Shown piece by piece: positions 9,825 to 22,605 of a stretch of DNA of 64,000 nt. Position numbers and translations under genes: made by a program. The notes under the pieces were generated by a model, which was not told the DNA's origin, did no database searches, and worked only from the letters and a program-made list of their open reading frames with translations. Within the stretch, counting starts at the first letter, position 1. Every line of letters starts with the position of its first letter. The stretch covers positions 37,721,624-37,785,623 of the forward strand of contig OY979716.1 of NCBI GenBank assembly GCA_963855995.1, in the 5' to 3' direction. The DNA comes from Muricea muricata. Taxonomy: Eukaryota > Cnidaria > Anthozoa > Malacalcyonacea > Plexauridae.

Positions 9825-11705
9825 TTACACCTGTCGAGGGGTGTGCTTGGATGTCGCCCCTCCTACACATTTGGTTTGGTTTAGGTTGTTGGTCAGTAAA
9901 TAAAAGAATGGAATAGTCGCTTGCAGCTTGAAGTTAAATAGAAATAATTGTCTGACAAATTTTAACCGCATGCCATCAAAATTTAAACCTAAGAATTGCA
10001 TATGAAATCTCGTTGTGACAAATGACTGAGACAACTTGCTCGACACTTTCTCCATGGAAGAAAGATTGCCACTATCTTTAGAAATAACGGAAGACAGAGG
10101 TTCAATTTTCTTACTGGTCACAGATGGGACATAGTCAAACCAATTGATCATGATTTCTCTATGTTGCCACAGTATATCTTTAAGTCCTTGCTTTAATTTT
10201 CTGTTGAGAGTACGATTTAGGCAAGGGTTAAGGTCAATGGTACCATCTTCTGTGGCTAATTTGCAATGTTCCATGTTGCATACATGACTTATGAACGACT
10301 TGAATCCTTCCACCCCTTATTCTTCAAGATCTCCTTCATTTATGATGGTTTGTCATGTTGCCTTTCACCACATAGCAAAGTGATGATATTCTCTAAATCA
10401 AGACATGTCAACATTTTGCACATGGCTGGCATACATAGATCGCATCTTCTGCCCAACGATTCCAATGTATCTTTGACAAATATCTTAAAGCTTGTCTGAC
10501 AATCATCAATGTCTCTTGCTTCCCAATAGCAGTTGGTTTCATCTTGAGATGCTAGTTTCCATCCTTGCACTAATTCCTGGCCCTTGAAGGTTCCTCCCAT
10601 TATTTCCTCAATGTGCTTCTTCAGGATGGGCATAGACTCTCTCAGATCAATTAACCTCGTCCATAAGACTTTCCAGCAATTCTTTCACACGGGGCCACCA
10701 TATGCATATTTTCCAGCATGGGCAGCACAATCCTTGAACAGCAATCAAGTCGACAACACTTTTCATGGAATCACATATACTACATAGGTCTAACACACAA
10801 AGTCAGTCCCAAGAATGTCATATTCTTTCATTTCATTGAAGCCATAGCTTCTAGCTGTATAGGCTGTACAGGCTTTGTAGCTCTGAATGATGGAGTTGAA
10901 TTCCTTGCACTGCAATGACCAAAATCTTGTAGCACAATTGCCTCTTGTCATCTTTGGCTCAAGGTTCTCAGAATGTGTGAGTGCTATAACATTGCTGAGC
11001 ATCTTTCCTCTTTGGAATGTTGAATGGATATTCTTCGACCTCTTCATAAGAGATGCCAGGAAGTCAGATAATGAACCAATCTTTGATATCGAGTATGGGA
11101 AGATTTATCCAACGCGATTGGTCCCAAACTACCACTGAAAACTCAGGATCAATTGGGACACCAAGCTCTTGATAAACTGTGGTCTTAAATCCATCAGCTT
11201 GATACTGCCTGTCACAACAGGTACCTCGCCAAACTTCTTTTAGATCGAAGCTTTCAGAATCACCACAGGCTTCTTTAATGGCTTTGACAACTTGTTTTGC
11301 AAGCTGATTGGCACATACCCCGGAAATGCCATCTGCATTCAGTGAATCTACTGAACACACTTCAGGAGCATTTACCAGAATTGCAACATGCTTCCCACTA
11401 ACAACTGGACATATCATGATGGTGTGGTCGGGGATCCGATGAGGAGTGCTTTTATGACAAGAAACATAGAAGTGATGTTGAAAGCCTGTTGAAGGCAATG
11501 GTTTTGCAATTTGTTTGGCTGTTTGTTTGGCTGGCTGTTTGTTTGGCTGGCTGTTTGTTTGTTTATCAAGCCACACAATGACCGCGGACAGGATTTCATT
11601 GAAGTGGTTTCTGCTATGACCTAGATCACCCATATCACTAACGGTAGCAATATGTGCCGTGATTTTGTGCTCAAATTGCTGAGCTGCTGATTTTGACTTC
11701 ACCAA
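9825..11705 (-). pseudogene. Unclassified DNA transposase remnant
   Basis: Four minus-strand open pieces follow one another with frame changes: 11,705-11,064, 11,047-10,790, 10,633-10,340 and 10,313-9,825. Recognisable motifs are WRGTCCDRQYQADGF, then VVVWDQSRWINLPILDIKD, then MTRGNCATRFWSLQCKEF, then GGTFKGQELVQGW. The first two resemble acidic catalytic segments of RNase-H-fold transposases, and the third recalls the C.TRW element of hAT-like enzymes. I recall related proteins in coral genomes but cannot place the superfamily. A coding microsatellite (TTTGTTTGGCTG, 11,507-11,560) gives an N-Q-P-A-K repeat. At least three frame breaks make it inactive. Confidence 0.4.
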
Positions 11706-12185
11706 TGCCTATTCATATTAGGTTTTTAGTTACTTCCAATCCTCTAGACCTCCTCTTTTTCAGTGTTGCTGCATACTGGAGAGCGTCAAAGTGAAGTTGA
11801 GGATGTTCTCCATCGCACGAAGTATGTTGTTTAATTGCATTCTTTATTCCGTACCAGTAATTATTACCTCCCTTGATTGTACACTCTTTTTTCTGAAGAT
11901 AAGAGAAGCCCAGATGACAACGATCCAGCGTATTTTCCTATTCCTCTGAGTGCAGTTTTCTGTGGATCTGCCGCGGGATTCATTCCTGTCAACCTGCTTG
12001 AAAGCAGCTGAAAGCATGTTTCAGATCTCAAAACGGAAGGACTATTCTCATGATTTCCACCATAGAATTTTATTTGTGGAATTGATTATGTCAAGTTAAT
12101 GATGTTATTCATATTATTCCAGTCTGTCACTTCATAGTTTTGAAGACCAAGGTATGATGAAATAACAGGTTTACCTGGAGCCGGA

Positions 12186-12763
12186 CTAGATGTTTTGATT
12201 TTTAACTCCCTCACTGTTAATTAATTCATCCATTTTGGAATTCAATGAGCTACAATTCTGCTCACATCTACAAGAATGACTATGATATGGAACTGAACCT
12301 TTGCAATCGGCACAAGCAAGTTTACCACCTGTTGTTGGTTTGGTAAATGCTATCTCTTCCTCTAAACCAGCATCATGGCATGTGATGTTGTCGTCTTTTT
12401 CATCTACACATTCCTGAACAGTTAGCATGTCTCTTGTTGGACTTGTTGGTACACTATACTTTATTTCATTGCTTCTGTTTGTATCCTTTTTTTGTTGTGG
12501 ATAAATCCGGCAAAGCTTTGTTTAACAGGATAAACTGAATAGAAATTCATCAATGTTCCCTGAGTTTTAGAACTGTTTCTCTTACATACACTATTGTTGC
12601 TGATTGCAAAATACTTTTCCCAGGCAGTACAGAGTTCTTTACCATTTGCATCAAAGTTTACAATTCTAATTTGAAACAATGCTGATTCAGGGTGTTGTTG
12701 CAAAACATGCCTATTCTTTGTAGGGGTGTCCCTTCTGCTCATAACATATATATTTGGTTCCAT
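12186..12763 (-). pseudogene. Possible N-terminal part of the unclassified transposase
   Basis: Two adjacent minus-strand open pieces are seen: 12,763-12,461, with CTAWEKYFAISNNS, and 12,428-12,186, with a Cys/His-rich motif (LACADCKGSVPYHSHSCRCEQNC). The Cys/His cluster could be a zinc-binding fold. Orientation and distance suggest an N-terminal, DNA-binding part of the transposase remnant downstream. I do not recognise a family. Confidence 0.25.
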
Positions 12764-13329
12764 ACCATTATTGAAGCATGTTAGGCATACACAATGGCTT
12801 TTCCATTCATTTTTTTTCAGTTTGCTTTGTGGGATTTGGAACTTTGTGCTTTAGCTCTTGTGAACTAGATGGATACACAATGCTTCAAGAGGATGTTTTC
12901 TTTGCAAGTGGCTCTGCTGCACAGTTATTACACATTGAATGGCCCCAGCCTTCTTCACCATTAATTTTCCAACAGATGACATGTACATTTTTTGTTGACA
13001 TGATGAACATGAATGAGCACCTGATGACTCCAGTTGACAATGCAACAAGAGGTCATTGTCGATGATTGATTATGGGTCAGAACAATTGTTTCTAAATCAA
13101 GATGTGTTGATATCACAATAGACAATTTGCATGTTACACTAAACGTGGATTCAAGAAAAATAACGAAATCCATCACAACGGCTAAAAAGAGCAGTTTAAC
13201 ATCTGCAGAGATGGTTAGGAAACTCGTTAGAATTACAATACAGGTAATTATCTATGTTTTGTTCTGGTTTTTTAAGTCTACACATTTACATACAAAATTA
13301 CAAACTTTTAGAACATTTGGTAAATGGTA

Positions 13330-14320
13330 ATCAATCTTTGGATTTTTTATTAATGTTAAGATGATCTTTTTAGCTGTTGTGATAGATTTTGTTGTTCTTA
13401 CATTGATCTAAGTTTAGTCTGACATACAAATAGACCTTAAGTTATAATGATGTCATTTTAATTAAGTGAGTAAAACTATTTAAAAGTGGCTATATTATTA
13501 AATTGTACTTAGGTTTCTATCTCGGTAATCTGGCCAGAACATTAAATGAAACAAATAATTTAAGATATTTATTTCACAAATAACTTTTTTGTTACTTAAA
13601 TTATATTGCCATATTCAAATAGTTTTGCTTACTTAACAACTAAATAACATCATTATACGTATAGTCTTATTGTCCATTAAATATAATAAATTAATGTGAC
13701 TACATTCTATTGTGATATAAAGCATGAAATTCTCGGGAAGTAATGCAAGGAATTAGTATGTCACATTGTACGGGGGCGTGTGAGCATGTCTTGTCCTTTA
13801 CAAACAAAAAATATAAATTGTTCTTGTAGTGATTTAAAATGTAAGTAGCGAGTAAAATACATCGTATTAAATTCATGTTGTTTATTAAACATTGTGATTT
13901 GTTTGAAAAACTTGTCATTAGAGACCCAAAATTTACGAGTAAATAAAATACATAGATGCTTTTGAAAGGTTATGTTCGTTTTAAATGTTGTTGATTTAGA
14001 AATGTAACTTACTAAACTTAATACATGAATGATTCATAAACATAATGTAGCAATAAATCACAAAAATTCTACGCCTGCAGACTCCAAGGTATCTACAGAC
14101 TACAGTTTATGTACAAAAGTGCAAACTATATTTATACATAGACTATAGTATTCAATATTTGAATACTGTAAGTCTAAAGTCTGTAATCAAACATGAATTA
14201 TTCTTAAGTATATTTTCACATACCTCAAAATCTGCATATCGGCCATTTTTCCTTTCACGTCATGCCAGCGCAGTGCCGTAACACTGCCAAAATCAGCGTG
14301 TTAGATAAAATTTACGCCAA
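13330..14320. other. AT-rich DNA without recognised genes
   Basis: I see no coding segment with a family signature. Short palindromes occur, for example AGTATTCAATATTTGAATACT at 14,147-14,167. The rest is ordinary AT-rich intergenic or old repeat DNA. Confidence 0.5.
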
Positions 14321-14329
14321 AATATCCCA

Positions 14330-14515
14330 CCACATCTCAGTAGAAATGTTTTTCCCGCCAAAGATCCTTGGCGAGAGGAACCTGGAATGCAGTCAGGTCA
14401 ATAACGAATGTATTGCATTTTTTAAATACCGTAAACTGATCCTTAAAAGCACCATTTTGTCTTTCTAACCCATTGTTGGTCCCAACATTCACAAGGTGCT
14501 CCTGTCAAGATATCC
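14330..14515 (-). pseudogene. Possible MULE/SWIM-type transposase scrap
   Basis: The minus strand reads HLVNVGTNNGLERQNGAFKD followed by a KKCNTFVIDL segment in one frame. This recalls the TNNG.E..N..LK motif near the end of Mutator-like or SWIM-domain transposases and their relatives. It is only about 55 codons, with stops on both sides and no partner exons seen nearby, so it is a weak call. Confidence 0.25.
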
Positions 14516-14948
14516 AAACCCACCTCTACAAAAAAGATACTGTATCGTGTTTTTATTGATTAATTTATTATTATTGCACATGATGTGTATCATTCATGTG
14601 CAAGTATAATTGCCTACTTCCTGAACAAGACACGGTTAATCCAGTAAAAAATGCTGCATCATGGAGTTTAATACATTAATAATAAAATACCCTTATGTAC
14701 TATTAGGTAATCAAGAACATACTGTGCTTAATAAATGGTTGGTGTAGGTAGAAAATATTTAAAAGTTTTGGCAATGTTCTGTAGTTCATTTGTTTCAGAT
14801 GGCATAACTCCTTAACCAGTAAGGAACAACAGTACTGTGTCCAGGTAAACTTTCTCTCCTCTGTTTAATTTTAGAACCATCGTCAGAGATATGAAAAACT
14901 AGACTCATATTAATCTGACACTGCAGAGAACAACGACAAATTTGTTGT

Positions 14949-15016
14949 CTCAAGAGGGATTCGAACTCGCATCGTCTGGTTTCTAGACCGCCGCTCTACC
15001 AATTGAGCAATCAAGT
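14949..15016 (-). repeat. tRNA-like segment of the SINE (copy 1)
   Basis: A D-arm-like sequence (GCTC...GAGC) and a T-arm with GAGTTCGAATCCCTC are clear. The anticodon loop AGAAACC does not have the usual U33/purine-37 pattern and its stem pairs poorly. The block also sits inside a repeated unit, so it is a tRNA-derived Pol III promoter rather than a tRNA gene. Confidence 0.7.
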
Positions 15017-15528
15017 CAACTGGGATTGGTAGCAAGTCTTATCCAATTTAAGTGCACGACATATTTTTGTGACGACTTAACGCTTGTCTTTGAGGACGCG
15101 CAGTGTTTCAATTCTATTAGTTTCAATTTAAGCCATGTATTTTTTAAATTTCAAGGGCCCTTGTAAACACTTTTTGTGAACATGTTGTACACTGGACACA
15201 TCTGTCCAGTGCTCCCAGGCTTGTTTGTGATGGAAGTCACAAACAAACACCTTGCATTCTAAATGAAAAAAGCCCAACTCAAACACCTGACGCATGTTAA
15301 ATATTGCTTCTGCTAGTCTAAACTGGCAATACATAAATGAACAACTTAATGCACCCAGCCACAGTGCAATTTATGTATCTTTTTAACTTACAATACCTGA
15401 AAAGAGAATTTATCTCTTTACAGGTATCAGCCATAAAATTACGTGGCTGCCAGTTAGGATTTAACTCTTTTAATATGGGCAGATTCATATTAATCTAACA
15501 CCACAGAGAACAACGAAAAATTTGTTGC

Positions 15529-15596
15529 CTCAAGCAGGATTCGAACTTGCATCTTCGGGTTACTAGACCGCCGCTTTACCAATTGAGCTATCAAGT
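15529..15596 (-). repeat. tRNA-like segment of the SINE (copy 2)
   Basis: It has the same layout as copy 1 with several substitutions (GCTCAATTGGTAAAGCGGCG and GCAAGTTCGAATCC). The D-arm stem is weakened by GAGC to AAGC. It lies about 580 bp from copy 1, within the second direct unit of the composite repeat. Confidence 0.65.
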
Positions 15597-15999
15597 CAAC
15601 TGGGATTGGTAGCGAGTCTTATCCAATTTAACTGCACGAAATTTTTTCATGACGATTTAAAGCTGGTCTTTAAGGGCGCGCAATGTTTCAGTTCTATTCC
15701 TTGATGGCAGATGCGAGTTCAAATCTCACTTGACACAACAAATTTTTCATTGTTCTCTGCAGTGTCAGATTAATATTAATCTAGTTTTTCATTTCTCTAA
15801 GGATGGTTCTGAAATAATATGGACAGTGCTTCAGAAATACTCTTTGTAGTCTCATCCTGCACCACACGTGAACCAACAATTATTTAATCTGTATTTGTTT
15901 TAACAGCAACAAAAATAAAGGTAGTGAGTATTTTGTTGTTTTATATGCTGTATCTAAGAAAGCAAGATCCTGTCCATAGTGTAGTAACAGTTTAGATTG

Positions 16000-17560
16000 C
16001 TATTCAGTCTGGTGAACAAACAGAAGCCTTTCCTGTTGTTTTTTCTATTTGGTTTTTGTATCAGCAAATGCAGATATATTGTTATTGTGTGCGTGCTGTT
16101 AGCTGTTAGCTTGTAGCTTATCACCGAATGCGTAAGTTAAAAATAGCCAATAGTCGAGAATACAACACTAAAATGACCTACTACTTAGTGACCATTTTGA
16201 AAATAGTATGATAACTGGAGTGATATTCCAAATTCCAAAATGGTGTGTGCCAACACTGTTAAAGAGTGAGGAGTTAAGCGTAACTGGACAAGGACTGCTG
16301 AGGTTTATTGAACTGAAGACGTTTCGTAGCGTGACTGGATATTCTACTTCTATTGTAAATATATCTAAGCAAGATGATGGTTTGATAACTGGGGAAATAT
16401 TGCATCGGTTGGATTATCCATCTGTTTACAACAGTTAACAAACCGATTTGACAGAGATACAATGATAATAAAGGTACAATAACAACATCGACAACATGTA
16501 CGTAATTTTTAGGAGTCTAGTTAACTTGCTTAAAACAGTTTTTAGTATACTGTATGTTTTGATGGATGGACTTGTTGTTTTTATTATGTGCATTGTGTGT
16601 CAGTTTCACTAGTTGTGCTTGCAGTGTACACTTGCATTATCTAGTATTTGTCTGTGATTGCACTTATTTGGTACACACCTTATGCTTGTACACAATTTCT
16701 TGAACTTCTTGTTCTTTTGAATAATCAGTCAATTCATCAATTTGAGTATTTTTTCTCTGATTTAATTTTAAATGTATATATTATGTATAGAAACTGTGTA
16801 CCAGCACTTAGTAGTACTCATGCTCAAAGTCTATTAATGCTTAGATCTGAAATCTGAATAATAGGCCGACATTTTCCCTTGGGTAGTAATATCAGCTTGA
16901 GTCGCCTTATTTGTTAAATCTGAATCACAAGCAATTGCATTAAAACAAAAATATATTCATATGAGACAAAGCTAATTTTGCATGAGTGATTGATGTTAAA
17001 TTGATCACAGTTAATCTGCTGCGATCTGTTGCATTAATTTGATAGTTCAGAATGACTCGATTCGAAGGTCACTTAACAGATTTAATTCGTTCTAATTTTG
17101 AATACACCTTGAATATCTTTAACAATATAATGAATTACAAATTCACATTTTTGTACAGCCTGTTTTGTTTGCTGAAGTTATTCTAACTTGTCCGATATTT
17201 ATACAATCATGCATTTCTACACATGTATTAATTCGACCAAATTAAAAAGCATTCCAAAGGGTCTACTTTTTTATACATTCTGTAAGTAAACCATATTTGT
17301 AAAACTAAAGTTATTTGATTTATGCATTGTATACTCGACATGCACTTTTATATCGATTTTTGAAAATAACAATTAATAGCCATTAATATCCATGCAAATT
17401 TGGTTCCAACAATTGTGATAAATGTTAAAATATTTTAAGTATTTACCTCTGAAATGATACTGTTATCCAAATTTTATGTTATAATCATTTCACATGTTTT
17501 TATTAAAAAGTTTATATTATACAGTAATCATTTCAAACACATTGGACTATTTATTTCAAT
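16000..17560. other. AT-rich DNA without recognised genes
   Basis: No family motif, splice pattern or inverted-repeat element stands out. A few short open frames (for example 16,208-16,438 and 16,648-16,857) have no recognisable composition and look like chance. Confidence 0.45.
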
Positions 17561-17571
17561 ATTTATTGCAA

Positions 17572-17826
17572 TCATTCTACTACATATTTATGCTGTGCGC
17601 AGCTACCTGTACGTGTAGCGTACTTTTCTTTCGCAGATACATGTACGCATAGCGTGCCTATTTTTATCTCATCAGTATTTTCACCATCTTCCTTATCATC
17701 TGGTAAAGCTTGGTATACTTTCAAAATTTTCTCCACTGCTTTCTTTATATTGTTTAAAGTAAAACTTGTCAGCTGACTGCTTTTGTTTTCATTTGTAACA
17801 AGCAGTTCCACATTGTCTCTATCCAT
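17572..17826 (-). CDS. Unknown 84-codon open frame
   Basis: This minus-strand frame opens with ATG (MDRDNVELLVTNENK) and runs to TAG without interruption. It contains an amphipathic, lysine-rich stretch (LNNIKKAVEKILKVYQALP) and then an acidic turn. I do not recognise it, and no promoter or splice context is evident. It may be an exon of a host gene or chance. Confidence 0.2.
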   Translation of the reverse strand: MDRDNVELLVTNENKSSQLTSFTLNNIKKAVEKILKVYQALPDDKEDGENTDEIKIGTLCVHVSAKEKYATRTGSCAQHKYVVE

Positions 17827-17988
17827 TACAGAAAGTCTGGTCCCTCACTGTAGCACTATACATGATTTTTTATTGTTTCCGGTTTAGGAAAATATTTGCG
17901 ATTGTTTCTTGCCTCGGAATGAGTCATGTTTAACATAAATTTTCAGATACCTCTTCATTTTTCCAACATTGAAAACCCCTACACCAAC

Positions 17989-18110
17989 CCAGATTGGAAA
18001 GTTTGTAGTGTGCAGGCGTGAAATCGCCCGCACAGTTTTGATGTCTTATATATATTTTGTATTAAATTTTGTCAATGTCGCCTGCACATTTTACAAACTT
18101 TCCAATCTGG
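17989..18110. mobile_element. 122-bp MITE with 8-bp target duplication (hAT-type)
   Basis: The ends are perfect inverted repeats starting CCAGATTGGAAAGTTTGTA, and the inner arms continue with GTGCAGGCG-like sequence. The octamer ACACCAAC stands immediately outside both ends (17,981-17,988 and 18,111-18,118). An 8-bp duplication with a CAG-like terminus fits the hAT superfamily. The element is too short to code. Confidence 0.8.
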
Positions 18111-18521
18111 ACACCAACAAGTTTGTTCATTTTAGCAATGAATTGCTCATTCAACCTCTGCACAATACTGCCATGCTAAAAAGTAGATACAACTCAATAA
18201 AAAATTTACATCAAACAGGGGAAGAGGTTGACTGTCCCCAGTTACAAACAAAGGAAATATTTCATTTAATTACTCTAATTTACCTGTCCATGTTGTGTTC
18301 ATTTGGTTTGGGAAACATATAAGTGCAGCACTCAAATCTTAAAGACTCTTTATGCATATCTGCTCTTATTTCAGCTGTGTCAGTGTGTCACATTTTCTCT
18401 TTTTTAAATCAATTGAAATCTACAAAATGCGTCCCAGTGCACTGTAATTCTTTTTGCGCTTATCTAATGCTTATTGGTTAATATGATGTACAAACACGCA
18501 AAACAAAATGCTGAAAAATAG

Positions 18522-18968
18522 TAGGCCGTATTCTGTAACACCAAAGTATCTCAGAAAGTGATTTTCGCTGCCATCAATTTACATCTAATTTTTTTCTTTA
18601 TGAATCTATAGATTTTTATATGCTGAGTCCGAATTTTCATGTTGTCACTTCTAAAAACCTGCAAGTTTTTTGTAATTTATGATTACACATCGTACTTTTC
18701 ATTTAATTTTCTGCCATTTTGGTTAGGAAACGTCATCTTATTTGCAATTATTGCACTAGTCCAAGTTTCTTAGCAGGGGGGTTTCATGTGGTTACATGAA
18801 ATTTTGTATTGTTTTGATCAGAGGGTTCATTTGAAACCATACCATTTAAACAAAAAATAGATACAAAGACACAGAAACGTCAGCTTTTTGAGAATGTTGG
18901 CATATACCTGTTAAAATATCAAGGAATTATCATCTGCATTTGCAAAGATTCTTCAATATGACTGGCTT
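18522..18968 (+). repeat. Left terminal inverted repeat of the Harbinger element
   Basis: It matches the reverse complement of 25,560-25,997 over its whole length with many substitutions and small indels. Shared blocks include GCATATACCT, TCAAGGAATTATC and GTTCATTTRAAACCAT. The divergence shows that the insertion is old. Confidence 0.75.
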
Positions 18969-19792
18969 CCTAAGTTTTATAGTTATTTTAATAATATATA
19001 ATTTTAGCAGTAACAGTATGTTTGGTAACAAGTATGTTGTTTTATATTTATAAGGAAATTGTACACATCAGCTTCACCACTACATGTAATATCCACACAG
19101 CCCATGTGAATAAGCTTTGAAAATGTCTAACCTATCAGACAAAAAGATTAAAGTGCAGATTCAAAATACTCCTTAAAATTTGGAACTTTTTACCTTAACC
19201 TCCACAAATATGACAAATGTTAAGTGAAGCTAAAAACCAGAACCCCCGTGAAGTTTTTTCGAGAAACCCTCAGAAAACTTCATCCAAGGGAAACATAATG
19301 GAAGGCTACCTGCTGAATGTTCTGCTATGGAATCCATATGACCTTATTTTCCCAGTATGCTGTCAGTCATAATTTGTTCTCAATACTCTGAATAATAACC
19401 AGAAGCATTTTACTTAAATTTTCAATTAATATTTAAATGTCTACAAAAACTAATCAATCTGAGTCATAATCAATGCCACACTAAGTGGCATATGATAACT
19501 CTCCATCAGTATAACTGGTAGAGATGTTCAGTATTTCGGTATACTAAAACTATCGGTATTTGGATCCCTTATCGGTATATCGATGACTTTTTCACTTGTC
19601 GTAGTCATCATTCATCAATTTTTGTAATGGCTAAAAATTGGCCAAAGAGGACTGCAACTCTTTCCTAAACTCAAGTCACTTAATTTGAACCATTACTACA
19701 CTGTGTTTTTACTTTACAAATTTGGCATAACAGAGACTGTGCACTTAAGGTATATAAACTTGTCTATTGTTCAATTGTCACGCACTCACTGC

Positions 19793-22600
19793 TTTAATTG
19801 TCCTGTTCTTCAATTTCCTGAATTCTATGACGAGCTGCTACTGCCGCATCTCTGGTAGGTCTGAATGGTGGTACGTGGGGGTTAAGTTGGGTATTGTCTT
19901 GGACCATGTCCCTGTCACATGACAACTTTAAAGGGTACAAGTGATGAGGAGGTCTTTATAAGAATTTCTTGCCAGCTCGAAGTCTAATGGCTCTCACGAA
20001 ATCGTCATGCCCCGGATATAATTCGTCTACGATACCGAGTGACCAACTTGGTCTGTTTCGTTCGTCCGATTTTATGATGACCACTTCGCCTTTACCCAGC
20101 TTAAATTCCCTTGTACCATTCTTTTGATTATGTCGCTCACGTAGCCCCCGGAGGTATTCCATTGACCATTTTTGCCACACTGCATCTTTGCAACAGGATA
20201 AGAATTTGGCATGTTTACGTAAATCTGCTTCTTCTTGGTGATGAGCCTCCAGTCCTGGTGTTGCGATGCATCCAACAAACAACATCGAGTTGGGTGAAAG
20301 GGCTGGCATATGAATATCGTCCTCTAAATACTGGAGTGGTCTATTGTTCAATGCAATCTCAACATCCAAGAGAACTTCCTGCAGTTCCTTCCACATCAGA
20401 CATCCCATTTTCAATGGTTTTGTAGAATGAACATTTTACCAACCCAATCAAATGGTAAAACTGCCCACCCCACCACGGAGCACGACTCAAGTTGAATTGG
20501 CAGTGGATTTTGCACATACTAAGAATGTTCTAAATCTCTCGTCTGCTTGCACTGTACTCAACCATTTCACAGCAGCTACGAACGTTTTTCCAATATCAGA
20601 ATATATTTTTTCAGGTTGTCCTGCTCTCGTGATAAATTGTTTAAGACTTTGGAGATTCTCTTGGGTGTTTAGAGACAACAACAGCTCGAAGTAAACAGCC
20701 CTGGTCAAACTACAAGCATACAACACGACGTATGCCTTTCCCTCCGTTTTCTTGTTTTTCTTGTACTTCAGTGGTCCAGCAAAGTCTACTCCAACTGCTT
20801 GGAATGGTCGACTTCCTTCGGTTCTCTCAGTTGGAAGATTTCCGGGTGTTGGTTGGTTCAACGCTTTCGCTCGAAATCGTCAACATCCATAGCAGTTCTT
20901 TACTGCTTTACGGGTTAACTGTCGTAGTCTCGGGATTCAGTATTTGCTTCATATGTGTGTCATAGTCATACCAATTCCCCCGTGAAGAGTGCGCAAGTGA
21001 GAATCTTGTACCAACTTTTCTGCCAATAGACTGGTATCAGGAACGTAAACAGGATAGTGTCCTTGAATTCCCCCTCGACATACTAAGACACCGTTCCTGT
21101 TAGCTTGTAGGTTCAGTTGCAGCCAATCTTCTTCTAAGTTACAGCTGGATTGGGCACGCTTTATCCAGAGGAGACGCTGGGTCACAATCTCAGGCGTTGT
21201 GAATGGACCATGACATTTCTGGTTAGGACTACAGCAGTTGAACGTGAATCTTGCTATCCACGAACAGATTCTCAGCGTCTTCCACAGGTCAAACTTGGTT
21301 AATAACCCCTCAACTTCGATGGTTTCTTCTACTGTCGCTGTGAAAATCTTCCGAATCACTTTGGTTTCAGCATCGCTTTCTTTTGTTGATGAGGTGACGA
21401 TATCACATGGCCAGTCCTTCGATCAGCTAGCCATTCAGGACCTTTCCACCACAGTTGATTTCCTTGCATCGGTCCACCTCTGCTCCGCAAGTCAGCTGGA
21501 TTCTCTTTGGTAGGTATGTAACGCCATTCAAGCTGGGTGTTGGATTTGATTTTTGCCACTCAATTCGCGACGAGCTGCTTCAAATTTCCCCCACCATTTA
21601 TCCAGTGAAGGGCAACGATGCTGTCCAGCCACACTTGCAATACAGTTACAGGAAATCCTTCGAGAGCCCTTTGGACGTTTTCAACTACATTGGCTGCCAC
21701 ATGAGCAGACACAAGCTCGAGGCACAGAATTCTCAATCCTTGTTTTTTTCCAATCTTGCTTTTGCTGCAATGAGACCTTGACTTGCACCCGATGGTTGAC
21801 GGACAACTACGTAAGCAACACTGGAGACACCCTCGCAACTTGCATCACCGAATGTATGGAGCTCTATGGACGGGATAACTTCACGAAATGTTACCAATTA
21901 ACATGGCGTGTTAACTTGTTTTGGAAGGCTTTGTTCCCATCGAAACCACTTTTGCTTGGGATCGTTTTCGATTGGCGCATCCCATCCGAGTTTCCTCTGG
22001 CACATTTCACGATAAACTAACTTCTCTTGTAGGGTCTGAGGTAACCACAAGGGATCGTATATCTTAGCATGTTTTTGCAATGTTCCTCGTTTGGTGATGG
22101 TAGAAGCCTTGGATGGAATGATGACGCTGATTATGTCAGCTCTTTTATTCCAAGGTAGACCAAGGATACTGGATTCTCCCCCGTCCGCAGTTCCAAGTTG
22201 TTGCTTTGAGAATGTTAGTTCTTTAGTTATATTGGTATCAGTCTCTTCCAATTCGGGTGCATTGAGTGCCACTTGTGCGTAAAGGTTGCGTCGTCAAATA
22301 TCTCAATCGCTCTTTTCTTTAAGCACTGTGCTTCAGCTACGGTCATCTTTCTGCTAATAAGATCATCTTCCCACGACTTCAGGTGATGTTCAATTACTCC
22401 CCCGAGTAAAAAGGGTGAACATGTTAGTCCAAACAGCACACAAGTAAACCGTAAAGTTTCGACTTTAGCATCATCGTGTGGCTTCCAATGAAAGCGGAGT
22501 ACATCTCTCTCAGCTTCTTTAATTCGCACTTGAATAAAAGCTAAATGGTTGCATTTGCGGATCAACAGAATCTGGTCAATTCCTAAATGGTCCACGTGTA
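19793..22600 (-). pseudogene. BEL/Pao retrotransposon pol fragment (RT, RNase H, integrase)
   Basis: The minus strand carries pol segments in order. RT is first (AFIQVRIKEAERDVLRFHW; CVLFGLTCSPFLLGG), then a degenerate catalytic box read as SWEDDLIS where BEL elements have Y-x-D-D. Next come the RNase H region (PTKENPADLRSRGG), the integrase zinc region (SHLRTLHGGIGMTMTH), the integrase core (FQAVGVDFAGPLKY; KQFITRAGQPEKIYSD) and the C-terminal BEL-specific domain, which ends VAARHRIQEIEEQDN near 19,793. Frame changes separate all of these. The 5' part (gag, protease, start of RT) is missing and the fragment joins Harbinger sequence at about 22,600. No LTRs are evident. Confidence 0.8.
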
Positions 22601-22605
22601 TTTAA

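Larger units (their letters stand above)
14873..15810. mobile_element. Composite tRNA-derived repeat with inverted ends
   Basis: The ends are inverted copies of about 100 bp (14,873-14,970 and 15,712-15,810, starting AGAACCATC). Inside, a unit of about 220 bp occurs twice in direct orientation (14,900-15,118 and 15,485-15,703). Each unit contains a tRNA-like promoter region on the minus strand: GCTCAATTGGTAGAGCGGCG (box A) and GCGAGTTCGAATCC (box B). The structure is either a tRNA-derived SINE dimer with an inverted third copy, or a MITE carrying SINE sequence. There is no coding capacity. Confidence 0.7.

Noticed and set aside
14949-15016. tRNA gene on the minus strand
   Set aside because: The anticodon loop and stem are wrong for a working tRNA, and the same block recurs within a repeated unit, so it is a tRNA-derived SINE promoter.
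19500-19600. Possible hAT terminus with CGGTAT words
   Set aside because: No inverted partner or target duplication could be found.
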